From the NCBI GenBank assembly GCA_902729415.1, contig CACVCF010000124.1, forward strand, positions 1 to 64,000: a DNA stretch of 64,000 bases. Reading direction: 5' to 3'. This document shows positions 35,603-45,346 of this stretch, piece by piece; position 1 is the first letter of the stretch; each line of letters starts with the position of its first letter. The notes beneath the pieces were generated by a model that was not told the DNA's origin, did not search any database, and saw nothing but the letters and a program-made list of their open reading frames with translations. This stretch comes from Terasakiella magnetica. Its GTDB lineage: Bacteria; Pseudomonadota; Alphaproteobacteria; Rhodospirillales; Magnetospirillaceae. A program made the position numbers and the translations under genes.

Positions 35603-36946
35603 CTAGGGAATCAAGGGGGACCACGCAGGATCAGAGCCGTCAACAGGGGTAAGCAGCACTCTTTCATTATAACCGGTCAGGTCAATGGTGTAGAGCCGCA
35701 CGGTCTGCCCCCGCCCCCGCTCATCCGACGGAGTTTCACGCCAGAACGAGAGAACCCGCCCGTTTGGAGCCCAGGTCGGGCCTTCCACCAGGAAGCCTTC
35801 GGCCAGCAAACGCTCGCCCGAGCCATCGGGACGCATAACACCTATGAAGAATTGCCCACCCTTCTGCTTGGTGAAAGCGATGAGATCGCCACGCGGACTC
35901 CAGACTGGCGTACCATAACGGCCGTCACCGAAGCTGATGCGCTGGGGGTTCGAGCCGCTGGCACCCATGACGTAGATCTGCTGCCCGCCGCCACGATCGG
36001 ATTCAAACACGATCTGCTGGCCGTCAGGAGCATAGCTGGGGCCGGTGTCGATGGCGGGATGATTGGTCAGGCGAGACTTCTGCCGGGTCAGGAGATTCAT
36101 CTCGTAGACTTCGGTGTTGCCGTCTTCGGCCATGCTGAACACCACCTTGTTGCCATCGGGCGAGAAGCGCGGTGCGAAGGTCATGCCGGGGAAATTGCCC
36201 AAGGCCTCACGGCGGCCGGTGTCCAGATTGAAGATATAGACCCGCGGCACGCTCTTGAAATACGACAGATAGGTGATCTCGCGGGCGCTGGGCGAAAAGC
36301 GCGGCGTCAGAACCAGCTCGCTGCCATCGGTGAGGAAGCGGTGGCCCTCGCCGTCCTGGTCCATGATGGCCAAACGCTTCTTGCGGTCGTTCTTGGGACC
36401 GGATTCGGCGATATAGACGATCTGGGTGTCGAAATAGCCGTCCTCGCCGGTCACCCGCTTATAGATGGCGTCGGCCACCTTGTGGGCTAGACGGCGCCAA
36501 TCCTGCGGGCTGGTGGACAAGGTCCAGCCGGTCATATAGGCCTCGTTGAACACGTCCCACAGGCGGAACTCTACCCGGATGCGTCCGTCGGGACCACCTT
36601 CGACCTTGCCCACCACCAGGGCTTCGGCGTTGATGGCCTTCCAGTCGGGAAAGCGCGGCTGCACCTGCAACGACGCCACCGTCTGGATGAAGGCCTTGGG
36701 ATCGACCGGTTTGAACAGCCCCGAGCGCTCCAGGTCGGCGGACACCACCCGGGCGATGTCCTTGCCGATCTGGCCGTCTTGGCCACTGGTCCCGGCAAAA
36801 TCGGGAATGGCGATGGGCAGCGGCTTCATCTGGCCGCGGGTGATATCGATGCGGACCTCGGCCCTGGCCGGATCAACGGTCAGAATCCCGAGGAGAACGA
36901 CGGCGGCCAGCGCCGCGAACGAGCGGATGCGAGACATGGTGATCAT
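35603..36946 (-). CDS. tolB: Tol-Pal periplasmic beta-propeller TolB
   Basis: 447 residues. Signal peptide ([19 protein letters not shown]), an N-terminal D1 domain and a six-bladed propeller with repeated FSPDG / [10 protein letters not shown] / [10 protein letters not shown] motifs. The ATG at 36946 overlaps the tolA stop (ATGA); ATG 36937 is a possible inner start. Works with Pal and TolA in the periplasm. Confidence 0.93.
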   Translation of the reverse strand: MITMSRIRSFAALAAVVLLGILTVDPARAEVRIDITRGQMKPLPIAIPDFAGTSGQDGQIGKDIARVVSADLERSGLFKPVDPKAFIQTVASLQVQPRFPDWKAINAEALVVGKVEGGPDGRIRVEFRLWDVFNEAYMTGWTLSTSPQDWRRLAHKVADAIYKRVTGEDGYFDTQIVYIAESGPKNDRKKRLAIMDQDGEGHRFLTDGSELVLTPRFSPSAREITYLSYFKSVPRVYIFNLDTGRREALGNFPGMTFAPRFSPDGNKVVFSMAEDGNTEVYEMNLLTRQKSRLTNHPAIDTGPSYAPDGQQIVFESDRGGGQQIYVMGASGSNPQRISFGDGRYGTPVWSPRGDLIAFTKQKGGQFFIGVMRPDGSGERLLAEGFLVEGPTWAPNGRVLSFWRETPSDERGRGQTVRLYTIDLTGYNERVLLTPVDGSDPAWSPLIP

Positions 36947-37860
36947 CTTCCTGCCGCGAATTTGGGATTGAAGGCGAGGGTGAAGTCCTTGAACTGATCG
37001 TACTTGTTCAACGGAATAGGCAAGGGGCTGGCGGCCCGCACAGCGCGACGCGCGCTGTCGGCGGCAGCCTGATAATAGGGGTTCATCATCATCATGGGAT
37101 CGGTAACCACATCAGCCGACACGACGGTGCCGTCGGCCAGCACCGAGACACGAACCTGGACCACCAGCTTGTCGGCGTCCTTGGCCCCGGCGGGAATGCT
37201 CCAGAACCGTTCCACATGGGCACGGATGCGGTCCTTCTCAGTCATGGAAACCGGCTCGTTGGGATTATTGGTGGCCGAGCCGCGCACTGATTGTGCCTGA
37301 TCCTGGGTCGCCTGCTTGTTCTCAGGCACCACCGGCTTCAGCTTTTCGGTGGATTTCAGCAGCTTGTCCAGCTCCTCCTTGGGAGTGGGCTTCTTCTTGT
37401 CCACCGACTTCAGCAGCGAATCCAGCTCGTCCTTGACGTCCTTTTGCTTCTTGGGCGGTTCCGGCTTGGGCTCGGGCTTGGGCGGCTCGGGCTTGGGCGG
37501 TTCCGGCTTGGGAGCAGGCGTGGGCGCGGGTGCGGGTTCCGGCTTGGACGGCGGAGCGGGAGGCTGGGGTGGCGCCGGTGTCGGCGGCGGCGTCGGGGCG
37601 GGCTTGGGCGGCTCGGGCTTGGGCGGCTCGGGTTTGGGCGGTTCGGGTTTGGGCTCGGCCTTCTGGGGCTCGGGCTGAACCTTGTCATCCTTCAGGGGCG
37701 GCGGATTGGTCTTTTCTCCGATGGGAACGATATCGACCACCATGGGAGCTTCCTCGATGGGCAGCTCGCGCCAGAACTGGGGCAGGCCGAACACCGCCAG
37801 CAACAGCATGGCCAGATGCAGCATCCCCGAGAAGATATAGCTTTCGCGCCGCAGTTCCAT
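36943..37860 (-). CDS. tolA: TolA inner-membrane energy-transducing protein
   Basis: 305 residues. N-terminal anchor ([19 protein letters not shown]), a long Pro/Lys/Glu-rich domain (about 55-145, repeated [11 protein letters not shown]) in place of the Ala/Lys helix of E. coli TolA, and a TonB/TolA C-terminal domain ([20 protein letters not shown]). The proline-rich spacer makes it look TonB-like, but the tol gene order supports TolA. Confidence 0.9.
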   Translation of the reverse strand: MELRRESYIFSGMLHLAMLLLAVFGLPQFWRELPIEEAPMVVDIVPIGEKTNPPPLKDDKVQPEPQKAEPKPEPPKPEPPKPEPPKPAPTPPPTPAPPQPPAPPSKPEPAPAPTPAPKPEPPKPEPPKPEPKPEPPKKQKDVKDELDSLLKSVDKKKPTPKEELDKLLKSTEKLKPVVPENKQATQDQAQSVRGSATNNPNEPVSMTEKDRIRAHVERFWSIPAGAKDADKLVVQVRVSVLADGTVVSADVVTDPMMMMNPYYQAAADSARRAVRAASPLPIPLNKYDQFKDFTLAFNPKFAAGR

Positions 37861-37869
37861 GATGGAAGC

Positions 37870-38331
37870 CTAGCGTCCCCCCTTCTTGGCCGGTTTGCCG
37901 TCGGTGCTGCCCTTGACCTCGGTGACCAGCGCCACCTTGGACAGGCCGGCGGCACCCAAGGCCCCCATCACCTCCATGACCCGGCCATAATCGATGGTCT
38001 TGTCGCCGCGCACAAAAATGCGGGTTTCGGGCTTTTGGGCGGTGATGGCCAGCAGACGGGGGCCGAGTTCGTCCAACTGGACCTCGGTCTCCTGAATCCA
38101 GACCTTGCCATGGGCATCGACGGTCACCGAAATAGGCTGATCCTCGCCCTTCAAAGGCGTGGCCGAGGTCTTGGGAAGATCAACCTGGACACCGGCGGTC
38201 AAGAGCGGCGCCGTCACCATGAAGATGACCAAGAGCACCAGCATCACGTCCACCATGGGCGTGACGTTGATCTCGGCCACCGGACGGAACCGCTTGGAGT
38301 GGGTCTTGTGGCCGCCGAGAGAGGCTCCCAT
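37870..38331 (-). CDS. tolR: TolR, ExbD-family subunit of the Tol motor
   Basis: 153 residues. One N-terminal membrane helix with the channel Asp (NVTPMVDVMLVLLVIFMV) and a periplasmic ExbD/TolR domain (GDKTIDYGRVMEVMGALGAA). The ATG shares one base with the tolQ stop (TGATG). Uses proton flow with TolQ to drive TolA. Confidence 0.93.
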   Translation of the reverse strand: MGASLGGHKTHSKRFRPVAEINVTPMVDVMLVLLVIFMVTAPLLTAGVQVDLPKTSATPLKGEDQPISVTVDAHGKVWIQETEVQLDELGPRLLAITAQKPETRIFVRGDKTIDYGRVMEVMGALGAAGLSKVALVTEVKGSTDGKPAKKGGR

Positions 38332-39056
38332 CAGATCTTCTCCTCAAGCTGGCGCGACAAGATGGCGCCGAACTCGCCCGCGAAATTCTCCAGCCGCTTG
38401 GAATAGCGGTCGAGATCGCTGGAGATCTTGTTGTAGGCGATCACCGCCGGAATGGCAGCGACCAAGCCCAGGGCAGTGGCGAACAGCGCCTCGGCGATGC
38501 CTGGAGCCACCACCGCCAGCGAAGTGTTCTTGGTCGCGGCGATGGACTGGAACGAGTTCATGATGCCCCACACCGTGCCGAACAGACCGATGAACGGCGC
38601 TGTCGAGCCCACCGAGGCCAGAAAGCCCAGGCGACGCTCCAACAGCTCCATCTCACGGCCCAGGGTGACGTTCATCACCCGGTCGATGCGCTGGGGCAGG
38701 CTGGCCCGCGTGTGATCGCGGTCGGTCAGCCCCTTGGCGGCAGTGCGACGCCATTCCCGCATGGCTGCCACGAAGATGGAGGACATGGGGTCGGCGGGAC
38801 GCGAGCCGATGCGATCGTAAAGCTCCTCCAGCGACCCGCCGGACCAGAATGCTTCCTCGAACTGCTCGGCGCGGGTCTGAAGCTGCCGCACTTTCAAGAG
38901 CTTGTCGAAGATGATGGCCCAGCACCAGAACGAGGCGCCAATCAAAGCCATCATGACGAATTTCACGATGATGTCGGCGCGCAAGAACAGCGCCCACATG
39001 GACAAGTCGTGCTGTGCGGCCGCCCCCGCGGCCCCTACTGCCTGAGAAGGATCCAT
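38331..39056 (-). CDS. tolQ: TolQ, ExbB/MotA-family proton channel subunit
   Basis: 241 residues, three membrane helices; the conserved FLASVGSTAPFIGLFGTVWG and GIAEALFATALGLVAAIPAVIAY are present. Starts 5 bp after ybgC. Confidence 0.93.
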   Translation of the reverse strand: MDPSQAVGAAGAAAQHDLSMWALFLRADIIVKFVMMALIGASFWCWAIIFDKLLKVRQLQTRAEQFEEAFWSGGSLEELYDRIGSRPADPMSSIFVAAMREWRRTAAKGLTDRDHTRASLPQRIDRVMNVTLGREMELLERRLGFLASVGSTAPFIGLFGTVWGIMNSFQSIAATKNTSLAVVAPGIAEALFATALGLVAAIPAVIAYNKISSDLDRYSKRLENFAGEFGAILSRQLEEKI

Positions 39057-39061
39057 AACAC

Positions 39062-39580
39062 CTACCGCCTTTCGCTGATCCAGGTCTCGAATACTGCTCT
39101 GATCCCTGCCGGTATGCGCGCAGGCTTACCGGCAAGGGTGATATAGCCCAGCCGCACCAGAATGCGCACCATTTCCGTGCGGTCATCGGTCCGGCGGATG
39201 GTCTGGGCCAGTTCAACGCTGGCGCCGCCCACCTGCAAAATCTCGGTCTCCACCACCAACTGATCGTCCAGCTTGGCGGGGCGGAGAAAGTCCATCTCGG
39301 CCCGGCGCACCGCGAAGGCGGTGCCGACACCATCTTCCAGCAAGGCACGCTGGCTGATGCCCAGCTCGCGCACCAGCTCGGTCCGCGCCCGCTCGGCGAA
39401 GTTCAGATAGTTGGAGTGATAGACGATGCCGCCGGCATCGGTATCCTCGTAATAGACCCGGATAGAGTGAAGATGAAGTGGCGCATCCGCGCGCTTGGCT
39501 CCTCCGCTTTCCGCCTGCGCTCTGCTCCGGCGTCGCTCCGGGGCGCTCAACGCGCCCGCGCTCGAACAAGTCTCGCTCAT
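39062..39580 (-). CDS. ybgC: YbgC acyl-CoA thioesterase of the Tol-Pal cluster
   Basis: 172 residues. Hotdog-fold thioesterase with YYEDTDAGGIVYHSNYLNFAERARTE, including the catalytic Asp (shown here as YYEDTDAGG and YHSNYLNF). The conserved domain starts near residue 36; the first 33 residues ([20 protein letters not shown]...) come from the last copy of a 125-bp tandem repeat and are Arg/Ala/Ser-rich. All three repeat copies contain the same ATG, but only the ATG at 39580 is in frame with the enzyme. GAGGG lies eight bases upstream of it. Confidence 0.88.
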   Translation of the reverse strand: MSETCSSAGALSAPERRRSRAQAESGGAKRADAPLHLHSIRVYYEDTDAGGIVYHSNYLNFAERARTELVRELGISQRALLEDGVGTAFAVRRAEMDFLRPAKLDDQLVVETEILQVGGASVELAQTIRRTDDRTEMVRILVRLGYITLAGKPARIPAGIRAVFETWISERR

Positions 39581-39705
39581 GGATCAGCCCTCAGGCGCCG
39601 GGCGCGCGCATCCGCGCGCTTGGCTCCTCCGCTTTCCGCCTGCGCTCTGCTCCGGCGTCGCTCCGGGGCGCTCAACGCGCCCGCGCTCGAACAAGTCTCG
39701 CTCAT
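39577..39705 (-). CDS. Short ORF in the middle repeat copy (42 residues)
   Basis: Identical in sequence to the ORF of the preceding copy. ATG 39705 overlaps the stop of that ORF, and its own TGA (39577-39579) overlaps the functional ybgC ATG at 39580. GAGGG lies eight bases before the start. Confidence 0.45.
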   Translation of the reverse strand: MSETCSSAGALSAPERRRSRAQAESGGAKRADARARRLRADP

Positions 39706-39830
39706 GGATCAGCCCTCAGGCGCCGGGCGCGCGCATCCGCGCGCTTGGCTCCTCCGCTTTCCGCCTGCGCTCTGCTCCGGCGTCGCTCCGGGGCGCTCAA
39801 CGCGCCCGCGCTCGAACAAGTCTCGCTCAT
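39702..39830 (-). CDS. Short ORF in repeat copy nearest ruvB (42 residues)
   Basis: ATG 39830 overlaps the ruvB stop (ATGA) and follows GAGGAGGGG. It encodes the same first 33 residues as YbgC, then shifts through the linker to end RARRLRADP at a TGA that overlaps the next copy's ATG. It may be the relic of the original ybgC start, now a leader ORF that keeps ribosomes coupled; whether the peptide has a role is unknown. Confidence 0.45.
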   Translation of the reverse strand: MSETCSSAGALSAPERRRSRAQAESGGAKRADARARRLRADP

Positions 39831-40873
39831 GTCCCCTCCTCATCGGGGGAGGACGACAGCAGATCCAGTTGCACCAGCAGGTCGCGGGGCGGATTGAGCC
39901 CGATATGCTTGAAGCCCGACGCCGACAGCATGCGGCCGCGCGGTGTGCGCTGAATCAGGCCTTGTTGCAGCAGATAGGGCTCCACCACCTCTTCCAGGGT
40001 GTCGCGGCTTTCCGACAGCGCCGCCGCCAGGGTCTCGACCCCCACCGGGCCGCCGCCGTAATTCTCGGCGATGCAGCGCAGATAGCGCCGATCCATGGCG
40101 TCAAGGCCGATAGCGTCCACCTCCAGCCGGTTCAAAGCCGCGTCGGCGATACCCGCATCCACCGGCGAACGCCCGGCGACGGCGGCGAAATCGCGCACCC
40201 GGCGCAACAGCCGTCCCGCAACGCGCGGTGTCCCGCGCGACCGCTTGGCCACTTCGGCGGCGCCATCGGCGGTCAGGTCGAAGCTCAAGACCCGGGCGCC
40301 ACGGCGCACTATGGATTCCAGTTCGGCAGGCTCGTAGAAATTCATCCGACAGGGAATGCCGAAACGCTCCCGCAACGGCGTGGTCAAAAGGCCCGAGCGC
40401 GTGGTCGCGCCCACCAGCGTGAAGCGGGGCAGGTCGATACGGACCGAACGGGCGGCCGGTCCTTCGCCAATGATGAGGTCGAGCTGAAAATCCTCCATGG
40501 CAGGATAGAGCACTTCCTCTATGGCAGGATTAAGGCGATGAATCTCGTCGATGAACAAAACGTCGCGCGGCTCCAGATTGGTCAGCAGCGCCGCCAGATC
40601 CCCGGCACGCTGGATCACCGGACCCGAGGTGGCGCGAAAGCCCACCCCCAGTTCGCGTGCCACAATCTGCGCCAAGGTAGTCTTGCCCAGGCCAGGCGGG
40701 CCGTGGAACAGCACATGGTCCAGCGCCTCGCCCCGACCTGCGGCGGCGCTGATGAATACCTTCAGATTATCGCAGACCTGGCGCTGGCCGACGAAATCAT
40801 CCAGCGACAGCGGTCGCAACGACAGCTCGGCATCGGCGGGGTTCTGTTCTGGCGAGACGACGCGCGGGGTCAT
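39827..40873 (-). CDS. ruvB: Holliday junction branch-migration ATPase RuvB
   Basis: 348 residues: Walker [14 protein letters not shown], Walker [11 protein letters not shown], sensor [18 protein letters not shown] and the C-terminal winged helix ([13 protein letters not shown]). With RuvA and RuvC it migrates and resolves recombination junctions. Starts 7 bp after ruvA; its TGA overlaps the first ybgC-like ATG. Confidence 0.95.
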   Translation of the reverse strand: MTPRVVSPEQNPADAELSLRPLSLDDFVGQRQVCDNLKVFISAAAGRGEALDHVLFHGPPGLGKTTLAQIVARELGVGFRATSGPVIQRAGDLAALLTNLEPRDVLFIDEIHRLNPAIEEVLYPAMEDFQLDLIIGEGPAARSVRIDLPRFTLVGATTRSGLLTTPLRERFGIPCRMNFYEPAELESIVRRGARVLSFDLTADGAAEVAKRSRGTPRVAGRLLRRVRDFAAVAGRSPVDAGIADAALNRLEVDAIGLDAMDRRYLRCIAENYGGGPVGVETLAAALSESRDTLEEVVEPYLLQQGLIQRTPRGRMLSASGFKHIGLNPPRDLLVQLDLLSSSPDEEGT

Positions 40874-40880
40874 AGGCGCT

Positions 40881-41516
40881 TCATCGCATCAGATCCTTGC
40901 CCAGGCGCTTTAGCGCGGCGCGGATCAGGGCCGAGGTATCGGCCTCGTCGCCCAGGTCACGGGCGGCCTCGCCCGCCGCCTGGAACGCCTCAAGCCGCTT
41001 GTAGCCCAGATTGACCAGGGCCGAAACCGTATCCTCCAACCGTCCCGCTTCCACCGGCAAGGGCGCGGCTCCGGCGATGGCGGCGGCGGCGGCGGGGGAA
41101 AAGCCGCCCAGGGCGATCTTGCCCGCCTTGTCCTTCAATTCGGTAAGGATACGCACCGCCAGCTTCGGCCCGACGCCGTTGGCCCGCGTCAGGGCGGCCT
41201 TGTCCTGGGCGGCGATGATCTGAAGCAATTGCTCGGGCGGGGCCGCCGACAGAATGGACAACCCGACCTTGGCCCCGACGCCCTGGACCGTGGTCAGCAG
41301 ACGGAACCAGTCGCGCTCGCCGCTCTCGGCGAAGCCGTAGAGCAAGATGGCGTCTTCGCGCACATGAGTCTCGATATGGAGGGCCGCGGCACTCCCCACC
41401 TGCAACCGGCTCAAGGTGCGCGACGAGCACGACACCAGATAGCCGACGCCGTGGCAATCGACCACCGCCCAATCGTCGCCCAGGGAATCGATCAGACCTT
41501 TGAGCTTGGCGATCAT
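40881..41516 (-). CDS. ruvA: Holliday junction-binding protein RuvA
   Basis: 211 residues: N-terminal OB fold ([20 protein letters not shown]), two helix-hairpin-helix regions ([36 protein letters not shown]) and the flexible C-terminal RuvB-binding domain ([17 protein letters not shown]). ATG overlaps the ruvC stop by four bases. Confidence 0.95.
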   Translation of the reverse strand: MIAKLKGLIDSLGDDWAVVDCHGVGYLVSCSSRTLSRLQVGSAAALHIETHVREDAILLYGFAESGERDWFRLLTTVQGVGAKVGLSILSAAPPEQLLQIIAAQDKAALTRANGVGPKLAVRILTELKDKAGKIALGGFSPAAAAAIAGAAPLPVEAGRLEDTVSALVNLGYKRLEAFQAAGEAARDLGDEADTSALIRAALKRLGKDLMR

Positions 41517-42013
41517 CGGCGCGCAGCCTGGGCCAAACGGTGTTCGGTTCCACGATGATGAGCATGGCAGATGGCGACAGCCAGAGCGTCGGCGGCGTCG
41601 GGCGTGGCGGCAAGGCAGCCGGGCAGCAAGGTTCTGACCATCATTCCCACCTGATCCTTGGCGGCGCGTCCTGTCCCCACCACCGATTGCTTGACCAGGG
41701 TGGCGGCGTATTCCCCGACGATCAACCCGGCCTTGGCGGGCGCCAACAGCACCACGCCACGGGCCTGGCCCAGCTTCAACGTGCTTTCCGGGTTTTTATT
41801 GACGAAGGTTTCCTCCACCGCCGCCTCCTCAGGCCCCCACTCGGCAATAACAGCAGCGATGCCGTCATAGAGCTGGACTAGGCGCTGGGCCAGGGCATCC
41901 GAAGCGTTGGACCTGACCACACCGTCGGCCACATGGCGCAGGCGGTTGTCCACCACGTCGATAATGCCCCAGCCAGTGTTGCGAAGCCCGGGGTCCAACC
42001 CCAGAACCCTCAT
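41513..42013 (-). CDS. ruvC: Holliday junction resolvase RuvC
   Basis: 166 residues, RNase H-like fold with catalytic acids in MRVLGLDPG (Asp7), [11 protein letters not shown] (Glu) and the C-terminal [15 protein letters not shown] (Asp pair). Starts 19 bp after yebC. Confidence 0.95.
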   Translation of the reverse strand: MRVLGLDPGLRNTGWGIIDVVDNRLRHVADGVVRSNASDALAQRLVQLYDGIAAVIAEWGPEEAAVEETFVNKNPESTLKLGQARGVVLLAPAKAGLIVGEYAATLVKQSVVGTGRAAKDQVGMMVRTLLPGCLAATPDAADALAVAICHAHHRGTEHRLAQAARR

Positions 42014-42032
42014 GGGGAAACCTCCGAGGATA

Positions 42033-42785
42033 TCACCCGCCCAACTTCTCCATGATCTCGTCTGACATCTCGAAATTGGCCTGAACCCGCTGGACGTCGT
42101 CGTTATCTTCCAGAATGTCCAACAGCTTCATCAGCAGCTTGGCGGTATCCTCGTCGCCCACCGGCACCGTGGTCTGAGGCTTCCAATCAAGGCGAGCGTA
42201 TTCCGGCGAGCCAAAGACCGCTTCCAGGGCTTCGCGCACCGCGCCCAGACCATCGGGGGCACAAGTGACCTCGTGGGCTTCGTCATCGGATTCCACGTTG
42301 TCGGCCCCGGCTTCCAGCGCGGCTTCGAACATGGCGTCGCCCGAAGCGGTCGAGGCGGGATAGCGGATGGCCCCCACCCGGTCGAACATGAATGACACCG
42401 AATTGCTCTCACCCATGGCGCCGCCATTCTTGGTGAAGGCCGAGCGCACTTCGGAAGCGGTGCGGTTGCGGTTGTCGGTCAGGCCCTCGACGATGATGGC
42501 CACCGAACCGGGGCCGTACCCCTCATAGCGGACTTCCTCGTAATTAGCGCCGTCCTCACCACCGGCGCCACGCTTGATGGCGCGGTCGATGGTGTCTTTC
42601 GGCATGTTGGCGTTGCGCGCCGCCATGATCGCCGCCCGCAGACGCGGATTTGCTGCCGGGTCAGGCAGGCCCGACCGCGCCGAAACCGTCAACTCGCGGA
42701 TCAGCTTGGTAAAGACCTTCGCCCGCTTGGCATCCTGCGCACCCTTGCGGTGCATGATATTTTTGAATTGTGAATGACCGGCCAT
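42033..42785 (-). CDS. yebC: YebC/PmpR family protein (translation factor/regulator)
   Basis: 249 residues beginning [20 protein letters not shown], as in all YebC proteins, with [15 protein letters not shown] and [20 protein letters not shown] (family core). YebC family members act as transcription regulators and, as shown for some, help ribosomes pass proline stretches; the proline-rich TolA downstream is noteworthy in that light, though no link is shown. CAGGG precedes ATG 42785. Confidence 0.92.
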   Translation of the reverse strand: MAGHSQFKNIMHRKGAQDAKRAKVFTKLIRELTVSARSGLPDPAANPRLRAAIMAARNANMPKDTIDRAIKRGAGGEDGANYEEVRYEGYGPGSVAIIVEGLTDNRNRTASEVRSAFTKNGGAMGESNSVSFMFDRVGAIRYPASTASGDAMFEAALEAGADNVESDDEAHEVTCAPDGLGAVREALEAVFGSPEYARLDWKPQTTVPVGDEDTAKLLMKLLDILEDNDDVQRVQANFEMSDEIMEKLGG

Positions 42786-43077
42786 GGCCCTGAACACGCC
42801 CCAATGAGATGAAGTCCGACCGGTGCCTATACCATATGTTGTGGCAAAGCAACAGAGCGGACGCCTCCGTTTCGAACAGGCCGCAATATGGCAAGAATCC
42901 TCGGGCGGGGAAAGGACTCTATGGCCGTCCGCCCCCGTCCTCACCCACAGCGCGCATAGCCGACGGAAAAACAGCGCGCATATCCCGCAGAAAAAATGTG
43001 GAAATTTTCCCCTGGGGGGGTTAAAAGGTATTTCGGTATTGAAATACCTATTTCAAATCCGGTATCGGGGGATCACC
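42786..43077. promoter_or_regulatory. Divergent promoter region with a perfect palindrome before the chemoreceptor
   Basis: 292 bp between yebC and the chemoreceptor. A 9-bp inverted repeat aggtatttc/gaaatacct (43026-43034 with 43041-43049, six-base gap) lies 28 bp before the ATG and could be an operator or a hairpin in the leader. Nothing else definable was seen. Confidence 0.5.
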
Positions 43078-45240
43078 ATGACAGCCGCCAACAAGCCCTC
43101 CCCATCGCGGGAAGCTTTGATGAGTTCCGCCCAGAACGTGGGCGAGCGCCTCTCGTTGTTCCGGCTGGATGCTCACACCCTGGCCTGTCTCAAGCGCTAG
43201 GCCCCCCACCTGAGTGCCGCCCTCCCCGGCGCCATCGACGGCTTTGCCCAGGCCCTGGGCCATGACGGCAAAAGTGACGACGCCCGCCTCGACCGCTTCA
43301 CGCACAGCCAGGGCGAGGCGATCGGCACCATGCTCGGAGGCGAGTTCACTCCCGAGTTGTTTCAAGACGCCGGTCAGATCGGTGAAGGCCTTGCCACCTT
43401 GGGCATCAGCCTGGAAGACCACGCCGCGGCCCAGACCGCTCTGCTGGAGCATATGATCCGCGCCAGTCTGGCCGCCCATCGGGTTCCGGCAGCGGCGGCG
43501 GAAGACGTCACCGCCCTGATCCGGGCTTTCGGTCTGCATGCCGACCTGACCACCACCGCCCTGGCCGAGACCGCCTCGATCCGACATGCCCGCAGCGACC
43601 TCCTGACCCTGACCGATATCCTGGAGAACGAGATCGTCGGCGCCGTCGACGTCATCGGCGCCCAGGCCCAGCGCCTGTCTGCCGGGGCCGAGCAGCTCGA
43701 CAGTGTCGCCGAACGCATGCGGGGCATGGCCATCGCGGTATCGACCTCGGCCAATACCACCGCCGAGGACGTCCAGACTGTGGCTGGCGCCACCGAGGAG
43801 CTGGAAGTCTCGTCCCGCGATATCGCCAGTCAGGTGATGCAGGCCAGCACCCTGACCGGAACCGCCAAGATCGAAGCCTCCACTGCCTCCCGGCAGGTAG
43901 GAGGGCTGGCCGACACCACCGCGGAGATCCGCAGCACGCTGGGCCTGATTCAGCGCATCTCGGCCCAGACCCGCATGCTGGCGCTCAACGCTACCATCGA
44001 AGCCGCCCGTGCCGGTGAGATGGGCAAGGGCTTCGCCGTCGTGGCGGGCGAGGTCAAGGGGCTGGCGCAACAGACCGAAATCGCCACCGGCACCATCGGC
44101 CATGGGGCTCAGGCCATCACCCAGGCCACCGACGGCGTCAAAACCATGGTAGACAAAGTTTCGGGCATCATCGATTCCATCACCATGATCGCCGGTCATG
44201 TCGCCGCCGCCACCGAGCAACAGCGCGCCGCCACCGCCGAGATCACCCGCAGCGCCGCCCGCGCCGCCCAATGCACCCGCGAAGTCGCCACCCATGCCGA
44301 CGAAGTCCTGATCGAGGCCGGAGCGACCACCGAGATCGCCGTCCGCGTCAACGATCTGTCGCGGGTGATGGGGCGCGATATCCGTGACCTGCACCGCCGC
44401 ATCTCGGTGATTTTGCGCTCCTCGGTGGTGGGCGACCGCCGCGAGGATCACCGCTATCCCGCCGCCCTCACCGTCACCGCCGTCCTAGGTGGCCATCGCA
44501 TCGGCGGCCGGACCGCCGACCTGTCGGTCACCGGCGCCCTGCTGGTGTTGCCATCCTCCGAAGATTATCAACGCGGCGCCCCCTTCCCGCTGGAGATCGA
44601 GGGCATCGGCACCGTCACCGCCGCCCCGGTGGTCGCCACCGATATCGGGTTGCATGTGGCCTTCACCAGCATCAGCGATCACCAGCGCCATGCCGTCGCC
44701 GCCGCAGTCGAGAAGGAGCGGGAAAACGACGAGAATTTCGTCCGATTGGTGCGCAGTGTCGCCGAGCAGGCCTCGGCCGTCTTCAGCGACGCCATCGCCC
44801 GGCGGCAACTTTCCGAAGACGACCTCTTCGACGTGGATTACCAGCCCATCCACGCCAGCAACCCGCTGCAATACCTGACCCGCTTCACCGAATTCGGTGA
44901 GGCTCATCTGCCCGCCCTGATCGAGCCGGTGCTGAAGGGCGATCCGCGCATCGTGTTCTGTCTGGCGGTGGACCGCAACGGCTATGCCCCCACCCATAAC
45001 GCCGAGTTCTCCAAGCCTCAGCGCCCCGACGATCCCGATTGGAATATCGCCAATTGCCGCAACCGGCGCATCTTCGACGATCGCACCGGCCTGCTGGCGG
45101 CGCGCAACACCAAGCCCTCGTTCATCCAGCTCTATAACCGCGACATGGGCGGCACCCGGGTCTTGCTGAAGGAAATGGACGCTCCCATTCGGGTGGGGAA
45201 CCGCCATTGGGGCTGTATCCGTATGGCGCTGCGGCAGTAA
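43078..45240 (+). pseudogene. Soluble chemoreceptor with PilZ domain, interrupted by an in-frame amber codon
   Basis: The frame runs from ATG 43078 (GGGGGA upstream) to 45240, 721 codons, but codon 41 is TAG (43198-43200) and is followed at once by matching sequence. Before it are 40 residues (ERLSLFRLDAHTLACLKR). After it come a globin-coupled-sensor-like region ([20 protein letters not shown]; the usual proximal His position reads [10 protein letters not shown]), an MCP signalling hairpin ([20 protein letters not shown]), a PilZ domain ([19 protein letters not shown]) and a conserved C-terminal domain ([18 protein letters not shown]). No membrane span. Either a recent nonsense mutant, a read-through product, or translation restarts near ATG 43330, giving a 636-residue protein. 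Confidence 0.75.
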
Positions 45241-45346
45241 ATACCGGCCTTCAGACACTCTCCTTCAAACCCAAGGGCGCGGCTGATAGGCTTGGCGGAA
45301 ACCATGGGGGATGGGTTTTGTGCCCCCAAAGCCCAGGAGCCCTTCC

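Larger units (their letters stand above)
39481..39830 (-). repeat. 125-bp tandem triplication of the ybgC start region
   Basis: On the minus strand each unit is 100 bp starting ATGAGCGAGACTTG, plus a 25-bp linker carrying GAGGG. Copies: 39731-39830, 39606-39730 (100 bp plus linker) and 39481-39605 (100 bp plus linker); the 125-bp spacing is exact and I saw no mismatch. The first copy overlaps the ruvB stop. Because 125 is not a multiple of three, the copies are read in different frames. Confidence 0.95.

Noticed and set aside
37291..38406. A 371-codon Gly/Leu/Arg-rich plus-strand frame
   Set aside because: Antisense reading of the proline-rich part of tolA and of tolR.
39416..41014. A 532-codon plus-strand frame with three repeats of [19 protein letters not shown]
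   Set aside because: Antisense to ruvB and to the 125-bp repeat; the repeated peptide is a by-product of the triplication.
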